Translations under genes and position numbers: made by a program
Notes under the pieces: generated by a model
What the model was told of the DNA's origin: nothing
What the model saw: only the letters and a program-made list of their open reading frames with translations
Databases searched by the model: none
In this document: in pieces, positions 51,673 to 58,810 of the stretch
How positions within the stretch are numbered: the first letter of the stretch is position 1
Layout of the letters: each line of letters starts with the position of its first letter
Source: Mumia sp. ZJ1417
GTDB taxonomy: Bacteria; Actinomycetota; Actinomycetes; Propionibacteriales; Nocardioidaceae
Reading direction: 5' to 3'
Assembly: GCF_014127285.1 (NCBI RefSeq)
Contig: NZ_CP059901.1
Span: 1,054,001-1,118,000 of the forward strand
DNA length: 64,000 nt

Positions 51673-52242
51673 ATGAGTGCGCCCCTCGATCCCTCGGCCC
51701 GTGCGGTCGTCCGCCCCACGGGCCGCAGTGCGCCCGAGGTGGAGATCCGCAGGAGCAGGCGCCGGCGCAAGTCGGTCCAGGCCTACCGCGACGGCGCTCG
51801 CATCGTCGTCCTGATGCCCGCGGGGCTGAGCCGTGCCGAGGAGCAGCGCTGGGTCGACACGATGGTCGCCAAGGTCGAGGGCCGCGAGCGGCGCGTGCGT
51901 CCGGACGACGAAGGGCTGCATGCCCGTGCACGCGAGCTGAGCCGCCGGTTCCTCGACGGCGCCGCGGAGCCGACAAGCGTGCGCTGGGTCGACAACCAAC
52001 GCCGCCGGTGGGGCTCGTGCACGCCTGAGGACGGGACGATCCGGCTCTCGAGCCGCCTTCAGGAGCTGCCCGACTGGGTCGTCGACTACGTGATCGTCCA
52101 CGAGCTGGTGCACCTGCTTGTCCCGCACCACGGGGCGGAGTTCTGGGAGCACGTCGAGCGCTATCCCCGAACGGAGCGCGCGCGGGGCTTCTTGGAGGGA
52201 GTCGTCGCGGGCGCCGGCTGGAAGGACCTGCCCGAAGACTGA
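51673..52242 (+). CDS. YgjP/DUF45-type M48 metallopeptidase
   Basis: This 189-residue protein is a YgjP-like zinc metallopeptidase. It has the conserved RRRWGSCTPEDGTIRLSSRL (about 111-130) and HELVH (143-147) with a further zinc histidine in VPHHGAEFW. The ATG at 51673 was chosen because the upstream in-frame GTG has a poor ribosome binding site and no conservation is apparent before MSAPLD. Such proteins are cytosolic, without membrane segments, and their substrates are unknown. Confidence 0.88.
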   Translation: MSAPLDPSARAVVRPTGRSAPEVEIRRSRRRRKSVQAYRDGARIVVLMPAGLSRAEEQRWVDTMVAKVEGRERRVRPDDEGLHARARELSRRFLDGAAEPTSVRWVDNQRRRWGSCTPEDGTIRLSSRLQELPDWVVDYVIVHELVHLLVPHHGAEFWEHVERYPRTERARGFLEGVVAGAGWKDLPED

Positions 52243-52334
52243 GCAGATGCCGTCACGTTCTGCCGACGCGGGGGAGCGCTTCTGCGAGTAACGATGGTGC
52301 GGTCACGAGGCTTCATTCCCCCGGAGGAGCGCCG

Positions 52335-54239
52335 ATGAACGCGCAGCACACGCCCGAAGACTCCACCTCGCCCACTCCGTCCGTCGCGTCGCCGTCGCAC
52401 GCGCTCCGCCGCCGCACGGTCCTCACGGGCTCGGCCGCCGCGGCTGCGCTCGCCGCCGCCGGATACGCCGCACCACCGGCGGCCGCGCACAGCAAGGGCC
52501 ATGGGGGTGGGGGTGCCGGCGGCGACACCGCCACGTTCACCGTGCTCGGGACGACCGACTTGCACGGCAACGTCTTCAACTGGGACTACTTCAAGAACGC
52601 CGAATACACCGACTCCGCCCTGAACGACATCGGCCTCGCCAAGATCTCGACGCTGGTCGACGCGATGCGCAGCAGCCACGCCCACCCGTGCCCGCTGCTC
52701 ATCGACGCTGGCGACACGCTGCAGGGCACCTCTCTGGCGTACTACTACGCCAAGATCGAGCCGATCGGCCGCCGTGTCGTCCACCCGATGGCGCGCGCGA
52801 TGAATGCGATCGGCTACGACGCGGCCGCGCTCGGCAACCACGAGTTCAACTACGGCATCCCGCTGCTGCGCACGTTCGAGCGGCAGTGCGACTTCCCGCT
52901 CCTCGGCGCCAACGCCCACGACGCCGCGACGGGCCTGCCGGTCTTCTCGCCGTTCGTCATCAAGCGCGTACGCGTCGGCCGCCACACCGTACGCGTCGGC
53001 GTCCTCGGCCTCACCAACCCCGGCATCGCGATCTGGGACAAGGCCAACGTCGAGGGCAAGATGGTCTTCCCGGGCCTCGTGGAGGTCGCGAAGCACTGGG
53101 TGCCCAAGATGCGCAAGGCCGGTGCGGACGTCGTCATCGTCTCCGCGCACTCCGGCGCCGACACCTCTTCCTCGTACGGGGACGCGCTGCCGTACCCCGA
53201 GAACGCCTCGACCCTCGTCGCCGAAGAGGTCCCCGGCATCGACGCGATCCTCGTCGGCCACGCGCACGTCGAGATCGGCCAGCGCGTCGTCACGAACAAG
53301 ACGACCGGCAAGAACGTCATCCTCACCGAGCCGCTGCGCTGGGGCATGCGGCTGTCGGCGATCGACGTGACGGTCAAGCGCCGGCGCCGCGGGTCGGGCT
53401 ACGACGTCGTCGCGGTCACGTCGCAGGTCCTCAACGCCAATACGGTCGACGAGGACCCGCAGATCGTGAAGCTGCTGCAGGCCGACCACGACAAGGTCGT
53501 CACCTACGTCAACTCCGTGATCGGCACGTCGCTGGTCGCGATGTCGGCGGCGACCGCGCCGTGGGAGGACGTCGCGGCGCTCGACTTCATCAACTACGTG
53601 CAGGCCGACGCGGTCAAGAAGGCGATCGCCGGCACGCCGGAGGCCGACCTGCCGATGCTGAGCATCGCGGCGCCGTTCAACCGGGCGGCGGCGATCCCCG
53701 CGGGCGAGGTCTCCGTACGCGATGTGGCCGGCCTCTACATCTACGACAACACGCTGCTCGGCATCGTGTTCACCGGCGCGGAGGTCAAGGCGTACCTCGA
53801 GTTCTCGGCGCGCTACTTCAAGCCGGTCACGGGTGCCGGGCCGTTCCCGTCGAGCCAGGTGACCAACGCGGTGACCGACACGGCGCCGAACGGCACACCG
53901 GACTACAACGACGACGTGATGGGTGGCCTCGACGCCCCGCTGACGTACGACATCGACCTGTCGCAGCCCGTCGGCTCGCGCATCGTCGGTCTCGCGTACG
54001 ACGGCGCGCCGGTGGCGACGGACCAGCGGTTCGTCATCGCGATCAACAACTACCGGCAGTCCGGCGGCGGCAACTTCCCGGGCGTGACGACGGCGCCGGT
54101 CGTCTACAACGCGCAGGTCGAGATCCGGCAGCTGCTCATCGACTGGGTGAGCGAGGTCGGAACGATCGACCCGGCGCTGTTCGCGTCCGTCGACTGGCGG
54201 CTCGTCCACGCCGGCGCGCCGATCACCGTGACGGGCTGA
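52335..54239 (+). CDS. Tat-exported bifunctional metallophosphatase/5'-nucleotidase
   Basis: This 634-residue enzyme has a twin-arginine signal (HALRRRTVLTGSAAAAALAA, about 23-42). The metallophosphatase domain has GTTDLHGNVFNWDY, DAGDTLQGT, GNHEFNYG, SAHSGAD and GHAHVEIG. A C-terminal 5'-nucleotidase substrate-binding domain follows with AAPFNRAAAIPAG and NNYRQSGGGNFPG. It hydrolyses extracellular nucleotides to nucleosides, a possible upstream source of pyrimidines. GGAGGAG lies before the ATG. A hairpin repeat follows the stop. Confidence 0.93.
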   Translation: MNAQHTPEDSTSPTPSVASPSHALRRRTVLTGSAAAAALAAAGYAAPPAAAHSKGHGGGGAGGDTATFTVLGTTDLHGNVFNWDYFKNAEYTDSALNDIGLAKISTLVDAMRSSHAHPCPLLIDAGDTLQGTSLAYYYAKIEPIGRRVVHPMARAMNAIGYDAAALGNHEFNYGIPLLRTFERQCDFPLLGANAHDAATGLPVFSPFVIKRVRVGRHTVRVGVLGLTNPGIAIWDKANVEGKMVFPGLVEVAKHWVPKMRKAGADVVIVSAHSGADTSSSYGDALPYPENASTLVAEEVPGIDAILVGHAHVEIGQRVVTNKTTGKNVILTEPLRWGMRLSAIDVTVKRRRRGSGYDVVAVTSQVLNANTVDEDPQIVKLLQADHDKVVTYVNSVIGTSLVAMSAATAPWEDVAALDFINYVQADAVKKAIAGTPEADLPMLSIAAPFNRAAAIPAGEVSVRDVAGLYIYDNTLLGIVFTGAEVKAYLEFSARYFKPVTGAGPFPSSQVTNAVTDTAPNGTPDYNDDVMGGLDAPLTYDIDLSQPVGSRIVGLAYDGAPVATDQRFVIAINNYRQSGGGNFPGVTTAPVVYNAQVEIRQLLIDWVSEVGTIDPALFASVDWRLVHAGAPITVTG

Positions 54240-54264
54240 CACGGAGCAGCGGACGGACTGCGGT

Positions 54265-54335
54265 GGGGTACCCGAGCGGAGCGGCACTGACCCGAGCGAG
54301 GACGCTCGGGTCAGTGCGCGTTCGCTGGGGTACCC
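54265..54335. repeat. GGGGTACCCC hairpin repeat, copy 3
   Basis: This copy starts GGGGTACCCGAGCGG and ends CGCTGGGGTACCC. The inner arms GCACTGACCCGAGCG and CGCTCGGGTCAGTGC pair perfectly over 15 bp around AGGA, so it is the strongest hairpin of the family and may terminate the nucleotidase transcript. It lies between convergent genes. Confidence 0.8.
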
Positions 54336-54365
54336 GCGTCTGCGCCGGGCGTGCGGCTGCGGGCG

Positions 54366-54914
54366 TCAGGCGCCGACGCCGAGGCGGGTACGGGCGGCGG
54401 TCACCAGCGCCCGTACGGAGTCGTCGGTCTCGGGCAGTGCGTCCACGGGGAACCACGCGAGATCGAGGGACTCCTCGCTGATCGCGGGTACGGCGTCGGC
54501 CGGCGCGAGCGCGAGCAGCTGCACGTCGAGATGCTCGGCGTCTTGGCGCCCACCGCAGGTGAGCCCGTGCCGATCGAGGCGCAGCGGCACCGGATCGACC
54601 ACCAGCCCCGCGATGCCGGACTCCTCGGTCGCCTCGCGCAGCGCCGCTCCGCGCAGCGTCGTGTCCGTGTCCTCGCAATGACCCCCGGTCTGCAGCCAAC
54701 GTCGCAGCTTGCGATGCAGCGTCAGCAGCACCTGGGACCCGTCGGCGGAGACCACGAGCGCGCTCGCCGTGAGGTGGTGCGGAAGGCACGAGCGCTGCAT
54801 CGCGTCCGGCCGGGCCGCGAGGTGGGAAACGTACGCCTCGCGCAGCGCCGCCTGCTCAGCGTCAGGAGCGGTCCACCCGCAGAGGAGCCCGTACGCGTCC
54901 GCGTGCAGGCTCAA
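54366..54914 (-). CDS. Nudix hydrolase
   Basis: This 182-residue protein has the Nudix core: HHLTASALVVSADGSQVLLTLH, a GGHCEDTDTTLRGAALREATEE-type box (about 77-98; the standard GX5EX7REUXEEXGU is kept with Cys-Glu-Asp after the glycines) and AEHLDVQLLALAP. It probably hydrolyses a nucleoside diphosphate linked to another group. The TTG at 54914 overlaps the stop of the DUF2342 gene (TTGA), so it is the second gene of that operon. The longer frame upstream is only a shadow of the DUF2342 gene. Confidence 0.87.
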   Translation of the reverse strand: MSLHADAYGLLCGWTAPDAEQAALREAYVSHLAARPDAMQRSCLPHHLTASALVVSADGSQVLLTLHRKLRRWLQTGGHCEDTDTTLRGAALREATEESGIAGLVVDPVPLRLDRHGLTCGGRQDAEHLDVQLLALAPADAVPAISEESLDLAWFPVDALPETDDSVRALVTAARTRLGVGA

Positions 54915-56395
54915 CGGTCGGATTCTGGACGGGGGTCGTCGCCCTCGTCCGCACCGGCGTCGTCCTCGCCCTTCGCGTCCCCATCCGCAGCCCCCTCGAG
55001 CAGGTCGGCGAGCGCGGCGTCGAACGCGGCGTCCGTGCCCTCGGCCTCGGCGTCGGGCTCGTCGTAAGCGAAGCCGAGCGGGTCGTCGAGGTCCGCGGCC
55101 GTCGGCATCAGGTCGGGGTGCGACCAGACCGCGTCGCGTGCCGAAGCGCCCTTGCGGTCGCGCAGCGCGGCCCACAGGGCAGAGGCGTCGCGCAGTCGGC
55201 GCGGCCGCAGCTCGAGCCCGACCAGCGACGCGAACGTCTGCTCGGCCGGACCGCCTGCGGCACGACGGCGACGCATCGCCTCGCGCAGCGCGGGCGCACT
55301 CGGCATCCGCCCCTCGGTCGCCTGCGTGACGACCTCGTCGACCCAGCCCTCGACGAACGCGAGCAGCGCCTCGAGCCGGGTGAGCACGGCCTGCTGCTGC
55401 GGGGTGCGCTCGGGCTCGAACAGCCCACCCTCGAGCGCCTCCTGGGCAGCCGCGAGGTTGGTCGGGTCGAGCCCGGCCATCTTCTGCTCGATCGCGCTCA
55501 CGTCGATCGTCGTCCCGCGGCCGTACTCCTCGATCGTCGACAGCAGGCGCCCGCGCAGCCACGGCGCGTGCGCGAACAGCCGCTGGTGCGCGCACTCGCG
55601 CAGCGCCGCATAGAGGAAGAGGTCGGTGTCGGTCTGGTCGAGACCCTCCCCGAAGGCCCGGATGTTGGCCGGGAGCAGCGCCGAGACACCGGCGGGAGCG
55701 AGCGGGATGCCGACGTCGGTGCTCGACAGCACCTCGGTCGCCAGCGCGCCGACAGCCTGCCCGACCTGCGTGCCGAACATCGCGCCGCCGGCCTGGTTGA
55801 GGATGCCGACCAGCGGGCCGGCCATCGCCTTGGCCTCCTCGGGAAGCGCGCCCGCCATCGCGGCGACGACGTGCTCGGCGATCGGCTCGACCATCGCGCG
55901 CCAGGTCGGCATCGTCGACTCGACCCACTGCGACCGGCTCCACGCGGCCGTACGGGTCGCCGCGGCGGGGATGTCCGTCGCCGTGTCGAGCCAGACCTCG
56001 GCGAGCCGCATCGCGTCGTCGACCGCGGACGACTCCGTGCTCAGTGGCGACGGATCGGGGGAGGCGACGACCGTACGGCGCGCGACGTCGGTCGCGAGCT
56101 CCCAGTTGACCGCGCCCTCGTGCGGCGCGAACATCCGCTGCATCTGCTGCATCAGGAGGTTCATGTCGGGCATCTGCCCGCCGCTGCCGAACATGTCGCC
56201 GAACGCACCGAACATGCCCTCCATCGGCGTCCCGGCGAACGGGTTGCCGCCGCCGGTCGCGCCGCCGCCACCCTGTGCGGGGCCGGGCACCTTGCCGAAC
56301 CCGATGCCGTGGTCGGGCGCGTTGGGGTCGCCGCGCCCCTCGCCCTCAGGGTCGTCGGGGAGATCGTCGGGCAGGCGGTCCGGATCGTCAGGCAT
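54911..56395 (-). CDS. DUF2342 'zinc-dependent metalloprotease' family protein
   Basis: This 494-residue protein matches DUF2342 (Rv3195-type). It has a Gly/Pro-rich N-terminus (about 1-75), PHEGAVNWELATDVARR, a GTQVGQAVGALA segment, YAALRECAHQRLFAHAPWLR (about 267-286, the family's conserved Glu-x-x-His region) and an acidic C-terminus. The family is called a zinc-dependent metalloprotease, but no HExxH is present, so activity is doubtful. It diverges from moaE 47 bp away and is coupled to the Nudix gene. Confidence 0.88.
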   Translation of the reverse strand: MPDDPDRLPDDLPDDPEGEGRGDPNAPDHGIGFGKVPGPAQGGGGATGGGNPFAGTPMEGMFGAFGDMFGSGGQMPDMNLLMQQMQRMFAPHEGAVNWELATDVARRTVVASPDPSPLSTESSAVDDAMRLAEVWLDTATDIPAAATRTAAWSRSQWVESTMPTWRAMVEPIAEHVVAAMAGALPEEAKAMAGPLVGILNQAGGAMFGTQVGQAVGALATEVLSSTDVGIPLAPAGVSALLPANIRAFGEGLDQTDTDLFLYAALRECAHQRLFAHAPWLRGRLLSTIEEYGRGTTIDVSAIEQKMAGLDPTNLAAAQEALEGGLFEPERTPQQQAVLTRLEALLAFVEGWVDEVVTQATEGRMPSAPALREAMRRRRAAGGPAEQTFASLVGLELRPRRLRDASALWAALRDRKGASARDAVWSHPDLMPTAADLDDPLGFAYDEPDAEAEGTDAAFDAALADLLEGAADGDAKGEDDAGADEGDDPRPESDR

Positions 56396-56428
56396 GTCTC
56401 CAACGTACCCGCGACGCCCGATGGGCCC

Positions 56429-56434
56429 TAGGCT
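56429..56434 (+). promoter_or_regulatory. Leaderless -10 box of moaE
   Basis: TAGGCT lies eight bases before the ATG at 56443, with no Shine-Dalgarno. Confidence 0.4.
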
Positions 56435-56442
56435 TGTTCGCC

Positions 56443-56868
56443 ATGAGCGATGTAGTCCGGCTGGTCGACGTACGAGACGAGCCCCTGGACATCACCGAGG
56501 TATACGAGGCGGTCGCCGACGACGCAGCCGGGGCGGTCGTGCTGTTCGTCGGGGCCGTGCGCGACCACGACGGCGGCAAGGAGGTCGACGGCATCGGCTA
56601 CTCCGCGCACTCGCGCGTGCTCCCGGTCCTCACCGAGATCACGGCGCAGGTCGTCGAGGGCACGCCCGTACGAGGGATCGCCGTCGTGCACCGGCTCGGC
56701 GACCTCGACATCGGCGAGCTCGCGGTGGTCGCCGCGGTGTCCGCGCCGCACCGGCCGGAGGCGTTCGAGGTGTGCCGCACGCTGATCGAGCGGCTCAAGG
56801 CCGAGGTGCCGATCTGGAAGCACCAGGTGTTCGACGACGGTACGGACGAGTGGGTCGGCACGCCGTAG
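56443..56868 (+). CDS. moaE: Molybdopterin synthase catalytic subunit MoaE
   Basis: This 141-residue subunit transfers sulphur from MoaD to precursor Z to make molybdopterin. It shows AGAVVLFVGAVRDHDGGKEV (about 28-47), AVVHRLGDLDIGE, AVSAPHRPEAF and PIWKHQVF with the essential lysine. It provides cofactor for the molybdenum hydroxylase in this window and for other molybdoenzymes. The neighbouring genes are part of the conserved block, so moaE may have been recruited here independently. Confidence 0.92.
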   Translation: MSDVVRLVDVRDEPLDITEVYEAVADDAAGAVVLFVGAVRDHDGGKEVDGIGYSAHSRVLPVLTEITAQVVEGTPVRGIAVVHRLGDLDIGELAVVAAVSAPHRPEAFEVCRTLIERLKAEVPIWKHQVFDDGTDEWVGTP

Positions 56869-56903
56869 GGCCGCCAGCAGCGGTGTTCCCGCCGCGCGCC
56901 TGC

Positions 56904-56909
56904 CTAGAC
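56904..56909 (+). promoter_or_regulatory. Leaderless -10 box of the small-membrane-protein/PDZ-Lon operon
   Basis: TAGACT lies seven bases before the GTG at 56917, with no Shine-Dalgarno. Confidence 0.4.
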
Positions 56910-56916
56910 TGTGGGC

Positions 56917-57174
56917 GTGAAGATCCTGTGGTGGCTGGCCGTGCCGCTGGCCGTGACGGCGCTGGCGATGCTGTGGGCCGCCTGGTACGGCCGGTCGCGA
57001 GCACGCACGACAGAGCGCCGTGCCACCCGCCGTACCGACGATCCCGCGTACGCCCGCTTCAGCGAGGCCGTCCAGCGCCCGCTCCCCGCCGACGTGGTCC
57101 ATGCACGCCAGGCACCGCAGCGCCACAACGGCGTCGTGGTCCGCCGTTCGAGCTCCGCCCGCAGGTCCCGATGA
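56917..57174 (+). CDS. Small membrane protein, unknown function
   Basis: This 85-residue protein has one N-terminal hydrophobic helix (ILWWLAVPLAVTALAMLWAAWY, in parts, residues 3-24) and an Arg-rich cytoplasmic tail. No known domain is recognised. The GTG at 56917 fits a leaderless transcript (TAGACT seven bases before); GTG 56911 is the alternative. Its stop overlaps the PDZ-Lon protease start (ATGA), so the two are coupled and may act together at the membrane. Confidence 0.75.
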   Translation: MKILWWLAVPLAVTALAMLWAAWYGRSRARTTERRATRRTDDPAYARFSEAVQRPLPADVVHARQAPQRHNGVVVRRSSSARRSR

Positions 57175-58220
57175 GCCGGCGCACCTCCACCCTGGCCGCG
57201 GCCGGGTTCCTCGTGGTGACCCTGATCGCGATCGCCTTCCTCCTCCCCGTCCCGTACGTGACGATGCGGCCCGGCCCGACGGTCGACGCCCTCGGGAAGT
57301 ACGACGACAAGCCCGTCCTGCAGGTCGAGGGCGCCAAGACGTATCCGACCGACGGCGAGATCCGCCTCACCACCGTCTCCGTGACGCGCGCGGACTCGCG
57401 GGTGAGCCTCCCGCACGCCATCACCGCTTACCTCGACCCCGCCGAGGCCGTCGTGCCGCGCGACATGGTCTATCCCGAGGGGCAGACCGCCGAGCAGGTC
57501 CGCGAGGAGAACGCCGCGCAGATGGCGTCCTCGCAGCTGACGTCGGAGGCGGCGGCGCTGACGGCGGCCGGGTACGAGGTGAAGGACGCCGTCACGATCA
57601 CCGCGGTCACCGAGGACGGCCCGTCCGAGGGACGTCTCGAGCCCGGCGACATCCTCCTGTCGGTCAACGGCACCGCCGTGACGAGCACCGACCAGGCGGT
57701 CACGCTGGTGTCGGGCGCGGAGCCGGGCTCGGTGGTGACGCTCAGGATCCGCCGCGACGGCAAGAAGCAGACCGTCGACGTGACCTCGCAGGCCTCGCCG
57801 GACGACCCGGCAAAGGCGCGCATCGGCGTCAGCCTCGGCACGGACCTCGAGCTGCCGTTCACGATCAAGAACAACCTGGGCGAGTCCATCGGCGGACCGA
57901 GTGCCGGTCTCGTGTTCGCGGTCGCCCTGTACGACATGCTGACCCCTGGCGCGCTGCTCGACGGCGCGACGGTGGCCGGCACCGGTTCGATCAGCGCCGC
58001 AGGCGAGGTCGGGCCGATCGGGGGAGTGCAGCAGAAGCTCGCGGGAGCGTCGGAGGCGGGAGCTAGCGTGTTCCTCGTCCCTGCCGGCAACTGCGCCGAG
58101 GCTGCTGCAGCCGACGACTTCGGCATGCGTCTTGTCGAGGTCGCCACGTTCGACGACGCGGTTGACGCGCTCGAGAAGCTCTCCGACGACCCGAAGGCCA
58201 AGGTGCCCACATGCAGCTGA
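57171..58220 (+). CDS. PDZ-domain Lon-like (S16) membrane protease, YlbL family
   Basis: This 349-residue protein has an N-terminal signal anchor (about 7-30), a PDZ domain (about 135-205, with LEPGDILLSVNGTAV) and a Lon-type S16 protease domain (about 215-345). The catalytic Ser-Lys dyad is Ser244 in GGPSAGLVF and Lys289 in GGVQQKLAGA. It is expected to cleave proteins outside the membrane. The mycobacterial equivalent sits beside the UPF0182 gene, as here. It is coupled to the upstream small membrane protein and overlaps the PPA1309 start by ten bases. Confidence 0.92.
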   Translation: MSRRTSTLAAAGFLVVTLIAIAFLLPVPYVTMRPGPTVDALGKYDDKPVLQVEGAKTYPTDGEIRLTTVSVTRADSRVSLPHAITAYLDPAEAVVPRDMVYPEGQTAEQVREENAAQMASSQLTSEAAALTAAGYEVKDAVTITAVTEDGPSEGRLEPGDILLSVNGTAVTSTDQAVTLVSGAEPGSVVTLRIRRDGKKQTVDVTSQASPDDPAKARIGVSLGTDLELPFTIKNNLGESIGGPSAGLVFAVALYDMLTPGALLDGATVAGTGSISAAGEVGPIGGVQQKLAGASEAGASVFLVPAGNCAEAAAADDFGMRLVEVATFDDAVDALEKLSDDPKAKVPTCS

Positions 58221-58732
58221 CCCCCTCCAACCCGCTCCGTGAGACGGCGCTCGAGATCGCCGAGGTCGCGAGCACCTCGGGCTGGGACGTGCCGCCGCGG
58301 CTTTACGCCCTGGTCCGTACGGCTTCGCTGATCTCCGACGAGCCGGCGCTGGCGCGCGAGCTGGGGGTCGGCGCGGACGACGTCGACGACTCCTACACGG
58401 CCGTCGAGCAGGACGATCTGCCGGCCGAGCGGACATTCGAGGACTTCGTCGCCGAGATCGTCTGGCCCCCGCAGGTCGACGGCACCGCAGTCGTTCTCGA
58501 GCGGCTCATGCTGCCGCCGGACGCCGAGGGGTCGCTGCCCGACGACGAGGCCGAGGTCGTCGGCTTCGTGGCGGACCATCCCGACCGCCAAGAGGTACGC
58601 CTGACGGTGGCCGTGACGCGTGACGGACAGTCCCACTGCATCGTCGACGTACGGGGGAGCGACGAGCTCGCCGAAGGGCCCGATCTGGTCCCCGGACTGG
58701 TCTCTATGCTGCGACAGACCCTCGTTGAGTGA
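58211..58732 (+). CDS. PPA1309 family protein
   Basis: This 173-residue protein belongs to the PPA1309 family, typical of actinobacteria such as Propionibacteriales. It is rich in acidic residues, with VPPRLYALVRTASLISDEP (about 27-45), EDFVAEIVWPP and a VDVRGSDELAEGPDLVPGLV end. Its ATG lies inside the 3' end of the protease gene, so it is co-translated with it. Function unknown; the conserved link with the protease and UPF0182 gene suggests an envelope-related role. Confidence 0.88.
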   Translation: MQLTPSNPLRETALEIAEVASTSGWDVPPRLYALVRTASLISDEPALARELGVGADDVDDSYTAVEQDDLPAERTFEDFVAEIVWPPQVDGTAVVLERLMLPPDAEGSLPDDEAEVVGFVADHPDRQEVRLTVAVTRDGQSHCIVDVRGSDELAEGPDLVPGLVSMLRQTLVE

Positions 58733-58810
58733 CCTGTCACACTGGAGTCCGAGCATCCCGCTCCCTGTGAGCGTCACGCCCCTGTGAGCACTGCGAACTG
58801 AAGGAAACCC

